Source of the DNA: Clostridiales bacterium
GTDB taxonomy: Bacteria > Bacillota > Clostridia > Oscillospirales > QAMX01
Assembly (NCBI GenBank): GCA_003149835.1
Contig: QAMX01000174.1
Span: forward strand, 1-18,697
Direction: 5' to 3'
Length of the DNA stretch: 18,697 nt
Shown: in pieces, positions 1-7,818 of the stretch
Layout of the letters: every line of letters starts with the position of its first letter
Numbering within the stretch: position 1 is the stretch's first letter
Notes under the pieces: generated by a model
The model's database searches: none
What the model was told of the DNA's origin: nothing
What the model saw: the letters and a program-made list of their open reading frames with translations, nothing else
Made by a program: the position numbers and the translations under genes

Positions 1-488
1 GTGAAGCCGCCGGTAAAGGGGAAGAAGTACTGGTGAAACGCGTCCTGTCCGGTGGCCGACAGCGTCGTCACGGTGCGGCCGTGAAAGGAGTTGCGCAGCG
101 TTACGATCGTGCTGCGCCCCAGGCCGTATTTGTCAAAGGAGTATTTGCGCGCCGCCTTGATGGCGCATTCGTTGGCCTCGGCGCCGGAATTGGAGAAAAA
201 GACCTTTTTCATCCCCGTCCGTTCGCATAGCATCTCCGCGAGCTTGGCGCAGGGTTTGGTATAGTAGAGGTTAGAGGTGTGCTGAACGGTCATGAGCTGG
301 CGCGTCACCGCCGCGACCCATTCGCTGTCGGCCGCGCCGAAGGTGTTCACGGCGATGCCGCCGCCGAGGTCGACGTATTCCTTGCCCTCTTCGTCATAGA
401 GATACGCGCCGTTGCCGCGCACAAGCGCGACGTCGAAGCGGCCGTAGGTGTTGGCGACATATTGCTTGTCGGTTTCTTTGATCGTCAT
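1..488 (-). CDS. argD: Acetylornithine aminotransferase, N-terminal part (cut by window edge)
   Basis: PLP-dependent class III aminotransferase that converts N-acetylglutamate semialdehyde to N2-acetylornithine in arginine synthesis, in the cytoplasm. Only the first 162 residues are in the window; the PLP-lysine region lies beyond the left edge. Visible family motifs are the start MTIKETDKQYVANTYGRF, the GGGIAVN segment, NSGAEANE (PLP phosphate-binding region), SFHGRT and SATGQ. The ATG at 486-488 is preceded by AAAGGA about 9 nt upstream. It starts 25 nt after the argB stop, so it is the distal gene of the argC-J-B-D operon. Closely related class III aminotransferases (ornithine or succinylornithine aminotransferase) cannot be excluded by sequence alone, but the operon context makes argD the clear choice. 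Confidence 0.93.
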   Translation of the reverse strand, partial: MTIKETDKQYVANTYGRFDVALVRGNGAYLYDEEGKEYVDLGGGIAVNTFGAADSEWVAAVTRQLMTVQHTSNLYYTKPCAKLAEMLCERTGMKKVFFSNSGAEANECAIKAARKYSFDKYGLGRSTIVTLRNSFHGRTVTTLSATGQDAFHQYFFPFTGGF

Positions 489-513
489 ATGGTTCCGTCC
501 TTTCCGCCGTGAT

Positions 514-1374
514 TTAGACAAACATCGTCCCGATGCCTTCATCCGTCAGGATTTCGATCAGGATCGCATGCGGGATCGTGCCGTCGATGATAAAGACTCG
601 TTTCACACCGCGGCGGATCGCCTCGATACAGCATTCAACCTTTGGAATCATGCCGCCGGAAATCACGCCGTCTTTCATCAGCAGCGGCGCTTCGCTGACC
701 TGTATGCGCGGGATCAGAGAAGCGGGATCGTCTTTATCGCGCAGAATGCCGACGATATCGGTCATGGAAATCAGGCTCTCTGCACCGAGGATTCCCGCGA
801 GGCGCGACGCGGCGGTGTCGGCGTTAATATTGTAGACATTGCCGTCGTCGTCGCAGCCGACGGTGGAGACGACGGGGATGTAGCCGTTATCCAGCGCGTC
901 GTGAATCGGCTTGGCATTGATGTCAGCAATCTCGCCGACAAAGCCGAGCTCCGGATTCAGCGGCTTGGCCTTGATCATCTGTCCGTCGATCCCGCAGAGA
1001 CCGAGCGCGCGGCCGCCCTGCGTGCCGATGATGTTGACAAGGCTTTTGTTGGTTTTTCCGGCGAGCACCATCTGAACGACCTCGGCGGTTTCGGCGTCGG
1101 TCACGCGCAGGCCGTTGACAAATTTCGTCTCCTTGCCGAGCTTTTTCAGCGTTTCGGAAATCTCCGGTCCGCCGCCATGCACGAGCACGACGCGGATGCC
1201 GATCAGGGAAAGGAGGACGATATCGCCCATGACGGAGCGTTTCAGATCCTCGTTGAGCATGGCGTTGCCGCCGTATTTGACGACGATGATCTTGTTGGTG
1301 TAGCGCTGAATATACGGCAGAGCGTGAATCAGAACCTCGGCGCGCTGCGCCGTCGTCAGGTCGTTGGGTACCAT
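514..1374 (-). CDS. argB: Acetylglutamate kinase
   Basis: Phosphorylates N-acetylglutamate with ATP to give N-acetylglutamyl 5-phosphate, the second step of arginine synthesis. The 286-residue protein is the normal length for the amino-acid kinase family. Visible motifs are IIVVKYGGNAM (phosphate-binding Lys33 and Gly pair), VLVHGGGPEIS (substrate/nucleotide loop), the VNGLRVTD segment, the NINADTAA motif near residue 190, and a C-terminal GGMIPKVE motif. The start ATG (1372-1374) has AAAGGA about 8 nt upstream. It lies 198 nt downstream of argJ, an unusually long gap for an operon, and 25 nt upstream of argD. In many bacteria this enzyme is the arginine feedback point; whether it is arginine-sensitive here cannot be read from the sequence. 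Confidence 0.97.
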   Translation of the reverse strand: MVPNDLTTAQRAEVLIHALPYIQRYTNKIIVVKYGGNAMLNEDLKRSVMGDIVLLSLIGIRVVLVHGGGPEISETLKKLGKETKFVNGLRVTDAETAEVVQMVLAGKTNKSLVNIIGTQGGRALGLCGIDGQMIKAKPLNPELGFVGEIADINAKPIHDALDNGYIPVVSTVGCDDDGNVYNINADTAASRLAGILGAESLISMTDIVGILRDKDDPASLIPRIQVSEAPLLMKDGVISGGMIPKVECCIEAIRRGVKRVFIIDGTIPHAILIEILTDEGIGTMFV

Positions 1375-1572
1375 AAAAAGTTCCTTTCTCAGCTGTGTTT
1401 GATCTCGTGGGAGCCCTCAAAGCCGCACGGCGGGCGGGGAAAATGCGTTTCGGCGGTTTCCGCGCGGCGTTGCTCTCAAAACCGGCGGCTGCTCCTCCGA
1501 AGCCTCGGCAGCCGTACCATAGGCTCCGTTCGGATACCGCCGCGGGACTTGCGCCGTCCTGAGGGGACGGCT
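1375..1572 (-). other. Hairpin-rich argJ-argB spacer
   Basis: A 198-nt non-coding stretch inside an otherwise compact operon. Immediately after the argJ stop there is a 7-bp hairpin (1553-1559 with 1565-1571, 5-nt loop). Next comes a 7-bp stem (1486-1492 with 1508-1514) with further complementarity inside. There is no U-tract after either stem, so these do not look like intrinsic terminators, and I see no promoter for argB. It could be an RNA processing or attenuation element that sets argB-argD expression below argC-argJ. No convincing short gene with a ribosome-binding site was found. Confidence 0.5.
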
Positions 1573-2796
1573 CTATGTGCGGTAATCGCCGTTGATTTTC
1601 ACATAGTCGTAGGTGAGGTCGCAGCCCCATGCGGTCGCGGAGGCGCCGCCGCTGTTCAGCGCTACGAGCAGCTTAATTTCTTTCTCAGACAGGATCTGCT
1701 TGGCGCGCTCCTCCGAAAATTCCACGCCTGCGCCGGATTCGCAGACGGAAATCAGACCCGCGCCGGAGCCGAACGCCACGTCGATTTTTCCAACGTCCAC
1801 GGCCGCGCCGGAGTAGCCGATCGCGCAGAGAACGCGCCCCCAGTTGGCGTCGGCGCCGAACATCGCGGCTTTGACGAGCGAGGAGCAGATGACGGCCTTG
1901 GCGACGCGGCGCGCCGTATTTTGGTCGGCCGCGCCCGTGACGATGCATTCCAAAAGCTTGGTCGCGCCCTCTCCGTCGGCGGCGATGGCGCGGCAGAGGT
2001 GCTTGGTCACCGCGTTGAGGGCGGCGCGGAAAGCCGCAAAATCCTCCGAAGCGGCGTCGGAGAGCATGGCGTTGCCCGCCATGCCGTTGGCCAACACGCT
2101 GACCATGTCGTTGGTCGAGGTGTCGCCGTCGATGCTGATCATGTTGAACGTATCCGTCACGTCCTCCGAGAGCGCCTGCTGGAGCAGGGCAGGGGAGACG
2201 GCGGCGTCGGTGGTGATAAAAACGAGCATCGTCGCCATGTTGGGGTGAATCATGCCGGAGCCCTTGGCGATGCCGCCGATACGGCAGGTTTTGCCGCCGA
2301 GCGTAAATTCAAAAGCGATTTCTTTTAAAACCGTATCCGTGGTCATAATCGCCTCGGCCGCGTCGCGGCCGCCCTTTTCGTCATGGCGAAGCGCTGCGAC
2401 GAGCGCCGGCATGGCCGCCTGAATCGGAGCGATGGAGAGGGGCTGGCCGATGACGCCGGTGGAGGCGACGATACAGTCGGACGGCGAGAGTCCGGCTTGC
2501 TCCGCCAGCAGCTCGCACATGCGCGTGGCGATCTCAATACCGTTAGAGTTGCAGGTGTTGGCGTTGCCGCTGTTGCAGATGACGGCGCGCGCATAACCGT
2601 CCGCGACGTTTTGCCGCGTGACGAAAATCGGCGCGCCCTTGACGAGGTTCTGCGTATAGACGCACGCGGCGGCGGCCGGCGTTTCGCTCAGAATCAGAGC
2701 CAGATCCTTTTTGGTCTTGTTCTTGCGGATACCGCAGTGAACGCCGGCGGCCGAAAAGCCCCGTGCGGCGGTCACGCCTCCGTTGATTGGTTTCAT
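1573..2796 (-). CDS. argJ: Bifunctional glutamate N-acetyltransferase / ornithine acetyltransferase
   Basis: Transfers the acetyl group from N-acetylornithine to glutamate, closing the cyclic arginine pathway; bifunctional members also use acetyl-CoA. At 407 residues it has the usual family length. The self-cleavage motif is present: GMIHPNMA followed by TML, with Thr189 as the new N-terminal nucleophile of the beta chain. Other family marks are the ICNSGNANTC segment near residue 74, the ASTGVIGQPL loop (111-120), SIDGDTSTND, and the conserved C-terminal NGDYRT. The ATG has GGGGAG 8 nt upstream. It follows argC by 82 nt. No argA is seen nearby, which agrees with ArgJ supplying N-acetylglutamate. 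Whether this copy is mono- or bifunctional cannot be told from motifs. Confidence 0.97.
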   Translation of the reverse strand: MKPINGGVTAARGFSAAGVHCGIRKNKTKKDLALILSETPAAAACVYTQNLVKGAPIFVTRQNVADGYARAVICNSGNANTCNSNGIEIATRMCELLAEQAGLSPSDCIVASTGVIGQPLSIAPIQAAMPALVAALRHDEKGGRDAAEAIMTTDTVLKEIAFEFTLGGKTCRIGGIAKGSGMIHPNMATMLVFITTDAAVSPALLQQALSEDVTDTFNMISIDGDTSTNDMVSVLANGMAGNAMLSDAASEDFAAFRAALNAVTKHLCRAIAADGEGATKLLECIVTGAADQNTARRVAKAVICSSLVKAAMFGADANWGRVLCAIGYSGAAVDVGKIDVAFGSGAGLISVCESGAGVEFSEERAKQILSEKEIKLLVALNSGGASATAWGCDLTYDYVKINGDYRT

Positions 2797-2878
2797 ATCT
2801 GTCTACTCCCCACTATGTTGTAATCCTATGTGTTCTGTTCATATTCGCTGGGACGGAGCATAAGCATTCGGCCAGCGT

Positions 2879-3823
2879 TTAAATCGACAGCCCGGTTGTC
2901 TCGTCAAGACCGAGCGCGAGGTTCATACATTGAATGGCCGCGCCGGAAGCGCCCTTGCCGAGATTATCGAAGCGCGAGATCAGCAGAGGCCGTTCGTCGT
3001 TTCCGGCGACGATAATTTCCATGCCGTCGCGCCCGCTAAGGGGATTGGCCGCGACAAAGCCGCCCTCCGCCTCGGTTTCCGCTTCGCTGAACACGGAGAC
3101 GAGCTTTGCGCCCGCATAGAAATCGGCAAAATACCGGCGCAGCTCGGAGACGGAATATTTTTTTGCCAGCAGCCGGGCGCAGAGCGGAACCGTAACCGCC
3201 ATGCCCGCGTAAAAATCCGCGACGATCGGGGTAAACGCCGGCGGATACGCCAGCCCGCAGACAGCCTGCATTTCCGGCAGATGCTTATGCGCCTGCGATA
3301 TCCCGTATTGCCGCGGCGAGTCGTAGGCGGCGGGCCTGTCCGACGCCTCATAGGCCGCGATCATCGATTTTCCGCCGCCGCTGTACCCCGTCACGCTGTG
3401 GCAGACAAACGGGTATTCCGCGTCCGCTATGCCGCCGGTTATGAGAGGGTAGACCAGAGAAACAAAGCCGCTGGCGTGACAGCCGGGCACGGCGATTCTG
3501 CCGCCCTGAGCAATGCGGGCGCGGCGCGCGGCGGACAATTCGGGAAAACCGTAAGCCCATGCGGGATTCGTCCGGTGCGCGGTGGAGGCGTCGATCACGG
3601 TCGTGTGCGGATTGGTGATAAGAGCGGCAATTTCCTTGGCCGCCGCGTCCGGCAGACAGAGAAAAACGACGTCGGCGCCGTTCGCCGCTTCGGCGCGCGC
3701 CGCGAGATCCTTTCGTTTTTCTTCCGGCAGAATCGATAGCTCGATATCGGTTCGCCCTCCGAGACGTTCCGAGATCCGCAGACCTGTCGTTCCCTGATTG
3801 CCGTCGATGAATACCTTTGTCAT
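2879..3823 (-). CDS. argC: N-acetyl-gamma-glutamyl-phosphate reductase, short (type 2) form
   Basis: NADPH-dependent reduction of N-acetylglutamyl phosphate to the semialdehyde. The protein has 314 residues, shorter than the common form of about 345, and has the start MTKVFIDGNQGTTGLRI characteristic of the less common ArgC type. The catalytic cysteine is Cys115 in AVPGCHASGF. Also visible are DASTAHR (79-83 region), YGFPEL and SVTGYSGGGKSM. The ATG at 3821-3823 was chosen over longer upstream in-frame starts because the family begins at this point and AGAAGG lies about 9 nt upstream; the upstream in-frame codons also run through the promoter. It is the first gene of the operon, with a leader of roughly 90 nt. 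Confidence 0.95.
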   Translation of the reverse strand: MTKVFIDGNQGTTGLRISERLGGRTDIELSILPEEKRKDLAARAEAANGADVVFLCLPDAAAKEIAALITNPHTTVIDASTAHRTNPAWAYGFPELSAARRARIAQGGRIAVPGCHASGFVSLVYPLITGGIADAEYPFVCHSVTGYSGGGKSMIAAYEASDRPAAYDSPRQYGISQAHKHLPEMQAVCGLAYPPAFTPIVADFYAGMAVTVPLCARLLAKKYSVSELRRYFADFYAGAKLVSVFSEAETEAEGGFVAANPLSGRDGMEIIVAGNDERPLLISRFDNLGKGASGAAIQCMNLALGLDETTGLSI

Positions 3824-3916
3824 GCCGCTTGCCTTCTCTTTCAACTCTTTATCCTCAAAGGGGACGGACGTATCGCCCGCCGGTGGGTTGGGCCGCCGTG
3901 CTCCGAGGCTGAGCAT

Positions 3917-3945
3917 ATTATACACGTTCTCTCTCAAAAAATCAA
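3917..3945 (-). promoter_or_regulatory. Sigma-A-type promoter of the arg operon
   Basis: On the minus strand a TTGATT -35 box (3940-3945) and a perfect TATAAT -10 box (3917-3922) are separated by 17 nt. This predicts transcription starting near 3910 and a leader of about 85-90 nt before argC. It is the only strong promoter seen upstream of argC. Confidence 0.8.
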
Positions 3946-3952
3946 GCATAAA

Positions 3953-3988
3953 AATACATAAATATGTATATTTATTCGCATGCATAAA
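3953..3988. promoter_or_regulatory. Candidate tandem ArgR boxes upstream of the argC promoter
   Basis: Two adjacent 18-bp AT-rich dyads. The first (3953-3970) contains ATACAT-AAAT-ATGTAT, with perfect 6-bp arms. The second (3971-3988) is an imperfect palindrome with arms TTTAT and ATAAA. ArgR/AhrC operators are typically 18-bp AT-rich palindromes in tandem near arg promoters, which is the basis for the call. They sit just upstream of the -35 box rather than over it, so repression by looping or a role in activation are both possible. ArgR itself is not in the window. Confidence 0.55.
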
Positions 3989-4014
3989 AAAAGGCGGGTT
4001 GGGCGGGAAGGAAT

Positions 4015-4056
4015 GCGGCAATTCGCATAGAAAGCGAGCCGCGGCGGGATTGCCGC
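4015..4056. repeat. Inverted repeat just upstream of the lipoprotein promoter
   Basis: GCGGCAAT (4015-4022) is repeated in inverted form as ATTGCCGC (4049-4056), ending 3 nt before the -35 box of the lipoprotein promoter. The position suits an operator for a dimeric or looping regulator. With 26 nt between the arms it could also be incidental. Confidence 0.35.
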
Positions 4057-4059
4057 GCG

Positions 4060-4088
4060 TTTACAGGCGCAGCCGAATGTGGTATAAT
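4060..4088 (+). promoter_or_regulatory. Sigma-A-type promoter of the lipoprotein-MFS unit
   Basis: TTTACA (4060-4065) and a perfect TATAAT (4083-4088) are spaced by 17 nt, with a TG two bases before the -10 region adding an extended -10 character. The predicted start is near 4095, giving a leader of about 130 nt. Confidence 0.75.
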
Positions 4089-4097
4089 ATTTTTAAA

Positions 4098-4142
4098 GAC
4101 CGCAGGACCGCTTTCAAAGCGAACGCACCGCTGTCTGCGGTC
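4098..4142 (+). promoter_or_regulatory. Structured 5' leader of the lipoprotein gene
   Basis: GACCGCAG (4098-4105) pairs perfectly with CTGCGGTC (4135-4142). Inside it lies a second hairpin, 4109-4113 with 4117-4121 and a 3-nt loop. The structure begins within a few nucleotides of the predicted transcription start, so it would cap the mRNA 5' end. No U-tract follows. Stability, regulation or coincidence are all possible; I do not recognise a known riboswitch. Confidence 0.45.
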
Positions 4143-4227
4143 ATGGAAACCAATGGATCAGGTATAAAACGGCAAGACTGAAAAAACGTCTGCGCATAGG
4201 CGGCGCGGAGCGAAGGAGCGTGTCTGT

Positions 4228-6435
4228 ATGACGGAGGGGAAACGGGTTGCGGCGCGGATAAAAAGAATATGCGCGCCGCTGCTGGCGCTGGCGATGCTGC
4301 TGAGCGCGTGCGCTGGAAATGAAACGGGGGATCAGACGGTGAATTCTGAACAAAACGGGACTCCGGCCCAAACGCGGCCCATCGGCGACGCGACGGCCGA
4401 TCCGGAGGCGGCGACGCCCTGCATCGTGCAGACGCGCTTTGAGACCGACGACGTCGTCGTCGCCGACGTCATTGCGACCGCGGCGCGTTTCGGCGCCGAC
4501 CCGTCCGGAGAGCAGGATTCGACTGCGGCGATCCAGTCGGCGCTCGACGAATGCGCCGCCGCAGGCGGCGGGACGGTCTGGCTGCCGGCGGGGCAATACC
4601 GCGTCACATCGGGCATAAAAATTCCCGCTTTCGTGACGCTGCGCGGCGACTGGCAGGATCCCGACGAGGGAAGCGAATACGGGACGGTGATTTTGGCCGA
4701 GGTCGAGAGCATTGACGCGCCGCTTCCGGCGCTGTTTACGCTCGGCGGCAGCGGCGGCGCGGTCGGCCTGACGGTATACTATCCGGAACAGGATCTCGGC
4801 GATGTCAAGCCGTACCCGTTTACTTTTTATGTAAACGGGCAGGGCGCGGACTACATGCTCCAAACCGTGAAAAACTGTACGATTCTCAACGGCTATCGCG
4901 GCTTGGGCGCCTGTGTGGCCGAGGACAACGCGCATGAGATGATGACCGTCGATACGCTGAAAGGGACGCTGCTCCATGTCGGCGCGGAGGCGTATAATCA
5001 GGCGGATGTCGGCACGTGGAAAAACGTCGATTTGGGCGGCCGCTTTTGGGCGGCCGCGGGCGAGGCTTACAACGCGCCGTCCGTCGAAGCCATCGAGGCC
5101 TACACGCGCGCCAACGGCACGGGGCTGATCCTCGGCGATCTGGAATGGACGGAATTCTACAATTTAAAAATCAGCGGCTACCGGACCGGCATCGAAATCG
5201 TCAAGGGCAAACGCATTCAGTTTGCCGGAAGCCTTTACGGCGTCTGGATCAGCGGCTGTCAGACGGGTCTGCGCGTTTCCAGCATCGACGCGCGCTGGGG
5301 CATGCTCGTCGCCTGCGGGCGAATCGAGGGGACGGAATACGCCGTCGACAATCAGACCCGCGGGGTGGTCAAGCTCGCGGGAGTCGAGCTTGGCGGCGCG
5401 CTCAACGGCGAGCGCCGCATCCGGCAAGACGAATCGGGGACGGCGCTCACGCTGCCGAATGCTCCGGCCGCGCCGAACAAGCCGCTCAATCACCTGTATG
5501 TGGTTTCCGCAGATCGGTCGGGCGCCGCCGACACCGCGCCGGCCATTCAGGAGAGCCTCGACGAGGCCGGCCGGACGGGCGGAATCGTTTACCTGCCGGC
5601 GGGCAAATACCTGCTGGAAACGCCGCTCCGCATTCCGGCCGGCGTAGAGCTGCGCGGCTGCTCTTCGGTCGCGGCGCGCGAGCAGAGCGGGCTGAGCCTC
5701 GGCACGGTGCTGCTCGCCGCGTACGGAGAGACGGCGGCGGGGAGCGACCCGGCGGAGGCCGAGGCGCTGATTACCATGACCGGCGAGAACGCCGGCGTGC
5801 GGGGCCTGCGGATCTTTTATATCCGGAATGATTTTACAGAAGGCGTGAAAGAATACTCCTATGCGATCCGCTCGCGCCACGACGGCGCCTATGCGGTCAA
5901 CATCGGGTTAACCGCCGCGACCTACGGCGTCGATTTCCGCGGCAGCGACGGCCATGTGATCAATAAGCTGGTCGGCTGCTGTTACCGCAACGCCATCCTT
6001 GTCGGCGAGTCGACCGGCGGCGTGATCGAGGGCTGCCTGCAAAACGGCACGGCGATTTACCGAAACGGGCTGGACGTCGGTTATCCGCGCGACGAGGCGA
6101 CGATCTGGGATCAGCTCTTCGATCCGGTCACGCGGCTCGAAACCGTCTATATCAGGCTGGAAAACGCGGCGGACGAGCTGGTGTTCAACACGTTTGCCTA
6201 CGGCGTGCGGACGCTGGCGGAGGCGGAGGGCTGTGAGAACCTGCGGCTCATCAACATCGGCGCGGACAATCTCGGCTCCGCGACGCCTCTGCTGAAAACG
6301 GCGGGCGGCAGCGTCACGGCGGTCAACATGATGCGCTACAACGGCAAATCCTACGAAAACGAAGGGAGCCGGCTGGCGATTTTCAATCGGATCACCATCG
6401 GCGCGGCCACGGAGCAAACTGTGATCGAGCCGTAA
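4228..6435 (+). CDS. Lipoprotein with two pectate-lyase-3-like beta-helix modules
   Basis: A 735-residue exported lipoprotein. Residues 5-28 form a signal peptide: basic start, a hydrophobic stretch and the lipobox LSAC with Cys28 as the lipid attachment site. A low-complexity linker follows to about residue 75. Two homologous modules begin near residues 81 and 422. Each has a D-S/T-A-AIQ-S-LDEA helix, a GG(T/I)V-LPAGKY motif and a V-LRG strand, the signature of the pectate lyase 3 / GH28-related right-handed beta-helix fold. Paired helices of this kind occur in GH55 exo-beta-1,3-glucanases, but I cannot place catalytic residues. AAGGAG (4213-4218) precedes the ATG. The MFS gene follows after 46 nt. 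Likely role: binding or cutting of polysaccharide at the cell surface; substrate unknown. Confidence 0.8.
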   Translation: MTEGKRVAARIKRICAPLLALAMLLSACAGNETGDQTVNSEQNGTPAQTRPIGDATADPEAATPCIVQTRFETDDVVVADVIATAARFGADPSGEQDSTAAIQSALDECAAAGGGTVWLPAGQYRVTSGIKIPAFVTLRGDWQDPDEGSEYGTVILAEVESIDAPLPALFTLGGSGGAVGLTVYYPEQDLGDVKPYPFTFYVNGQGADYMLQTVKNCTILNGYRGLGACVAEDNAHEMMTVDTLKGTLLHVGAEAYNQADVGTWKNVDLGGRFWAAAGEAYNAPSVEAIEAYTRANGTGLILGDLEWTEFYNLKISGYRTGIEIVKGKRIQFAGSLYGVWISGCQTGLRVSSIDARWGMLVACGRIEGTEYAVDNQTRGVVKLAGVELGGALNGERRIRQDESGTALTLPNAPAAPNKPLNHLYVVSADRSGAADTAPAIQESLDEAGRTGGIVYLPAGKYLLETPLRIPAGVELRGCSSVAAREQSGLSLGTVLLAAYGETAAGSDPAEAEALITMTGENAGVRGLRIFYIRNDFTEGVKEYSYAIRSRHDGAYAVNIGLTAATYGVDFRGSDGHVINKLVGCCYRNAILVGESTGGVIEGCLQNGTAIYRNGLDVGYPRDEATIWDQLFDPVTRLETVYIRLENAADELVFNTFAYGVRTLAEAEGCENLRLINIGADNLGSATPLLKTAGGSVTAVNMMRYNGKSYENEGSRLAIFNRITIGAATEQTVIEP

Positions 6436-6481
6436 CAGATCCATGCGCCGCGCGGACCGAAAGGATACGGGGAGAATAGAT

Positions 6482-7705
6482 ATGCAGGAAAAGTTGTGGA
6501 ATAAAAATTTCACGCTGATCATCATCGGTACGGTCATTTCCATGCTCGGCAATTCCATCTCCGGGTTTGCCATCGCGCTGCTCGTGCTTGACAACAGCTC
6601 GTCCACTTTTTTATATGCGCTGTTTATGGTGATTTACAACGCGCCGAAGCTGATTATGCCGGTTTTCGCCGGGCCGTACCTCGACCGATATTCGCGCCGG
6701 AAGATGATTTACGGGCTGGATTTCCTCTCGGCGGCGCTGTATCTGGCGATTTTTCTGATCCTGAAATTCACCGCTTTTAACTTCGCGCTGTTTACCGTAC
6801 TGGCGTTTTTGATCGGCTCGATCGACAGCATTTATAAAATCGCCTACGACAGCCTGTTTCCGACGCTGGTGACCGAGGGGAATTACCGAAAGGCCTATTC
6901 GATTTCGAGCATCATTGAACCGCTTTCGACGGTGATGATCCCCGTCGCCGCGTTCGCCTATCAGAAAATCGGGCTGGAGCTGATGTTTCTGTTCAACGCG
7001 GTCTCATTTTTTACGGCGGCGACCTTTGAAACGTTTATTCGCGCCGAGGAGCGCTATACCCAGAACCGCTTTGCGCAGGGCTTCCGCGCCTTCCGCAGGA
7101 CGTTGGCCGAGGGCGTTTCCTATATCCGGGCGGAAAAGGGTCTGCTGTTTATCACGCTGTATTTCTGTTTTAACGCCTTCGCCTATTCGGGGACGGGCGT
7201 CGTCACGCTTCCGTATTTTAAGGCGCTGGGCGACAACGGCGTCCTGCTCTACACGCTCGTGATGGGCTTCGGCGTGCTCGGGCGGCTCGCCGGCGGCGTC
7301 GCGCATTATGTGACGGTCATCCCCAAAGAAAAGAAATTCGCGTTGGCGCTGTGCGTGTATGTCGCGATTTCGCTGATGGATGGGAGCTATCTGTACGCGC
7401 CGGTCTTCTGGATGTGCGTCAGCACGTTTGTGGTCGGCGTGATATCCGTCACGTCCTACAACATTCGCATTTCCGCCACTCAGAGCTATGTTCCGGACGC
7501 CTGCCGCGCCCGTTTCAACAGCACCTTTCAGCTCCTCTGCAACGTCGGCATCATCGCCGGCCAGCTTTCCGCCGGCGCCTGCGCCGATGTTCTCCCCATC
7601 CGCGCGGTCGTCTCGGTATATATGGGCGTCAATTTGGCGGCGGCCTTGCTGATTATTCTGCCGAACCGGGAACGGATCGCCCCGATTTACAACCGGGAGG
7701 TCTGA
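6482..7705 (+). CDS. MFS transporter, EntS/MFS_3-like exporter
   Basis: A 407-residue integral membrane protein with about 12 hydrophobic segments. The loop between helices 2 and 3 carries a motif-A-like sequence (GPYLDRYSRRKM, about residue 72), which marks the major facilitator superfamily; the pattern is closest to the EntS/drug-exporter branch. The ATG at 6482 is preferred over one 39 nt upstream because GGGGAG lies 7 nt before it and the protein then starts like other family members (short charged tail, then helix 1). It is 46 nt behind the lipoprotein gene and very likely co-transcribed. The substrate cannot be read from the sequence; import of a small sugar product is less likely than efflux given the subfamily. 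Confidence 0.85.
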   Translation: MQEKLWNKNFTLIIIGTVISMLGNSISGFAIALLVLDNSSSTFLYALFMVIYNAPKLIMPVFAGPYLDRYSRRKMIYGLDFLSAALYLAIFLILKFTAFNFALFTVLAFLIGSIDSIYKIAYDSLFPTLVTEGNYRKAYSISSIIEPLSTVMIPVAAFAYQKIGLELMFLFNAVSFFTAATFETFIRAEERYTQNRFAQGFRAFRRTLAEGVSYIRAEKGLLFITLYFCFNAFAYSGTGVVTLPYFKALGDNGVLLYTLVMGFGVLGRLAGGVAHYVTVIPKEKKFALALCVYVAISLMDGSYLYAPVFWMCVSTFVVGVISVTSYNIRISATQSYVPDACRARFNSTFQLLCNVGIIAGQLSAGACADVLPIRAVVSVYMGVNLAAALLIILPNRERIAPIYNREV

Positions 7706-7712
7706 CGGCATT

Positions 7713-7747
7713 TGCAAAAAAAATATGCGGGCCGGCGTTTTTTTGCA
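7713..7747. terminator. Terminator-like stem after the MFS gene
   Basis: TGCAAAAAAA (7713-7722) pairs with TTTTTTTGCA (7738-7747), with a GC-rich loop containing GCCGGC. It starts 8 nt after the MFS stop and 10 nt before the yajC promoter. The stem is mostly A-U, so it would be a weak intrinsic terminator, but the T7 run and position fit one. Confidence 0.5.
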
Positions 7748-7756
7748 GAAAACCGC

Positions 7757-7785
7757 TTGCAATATCGGCGGGGTTTGTGTATAAT
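7757..7785 (+). promoter_or_regulatory. Sigma-A-type promoter of the yajC-SCIFF-proC unit
   Basis: TTGCAA (7757-7762), a 17-nt spacer and a perfect TATAAT (7780-7785) with TGTG just before it (extended -10). Transcription would begin near 7792, about 27 nt before the yajC start. No other strong promoter was seen between here and proC, so this one probably drives the whole block. Confidence 0.8.
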
Positions 7786-7818
7786 TATGAATACAGATTA
7801 TCATGGAGGAAGAATGAC

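Larger units (their letters stand above)
3824..4227. other. Divergent intergenic region between argC and the lipoprotein gene
   Basis: About 400 nt without a gene. It holds the argC leader (3824-3910), the argC promoter, two AT-rich dyads that resemble ArgR boxes, an 8-bp inverted repeat, the lipoprotein promoter and a structured lipoprotein leader, each listed separately. The block around 3917-3990 is strikingly AT-rich against the GC-rich background, as expected for a regulatory region. Confidence 0.8.

Noticed and set aside
448..2328. Long plus-strand open frame of 626 codons opposite argB, argJ and their spacer
   Set aside because: It is antisense to two certain genes, has low-complexity Arg/Asp/Val-rich composition and no family motif. 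Long antisense frames are expected in GC-rich genes.
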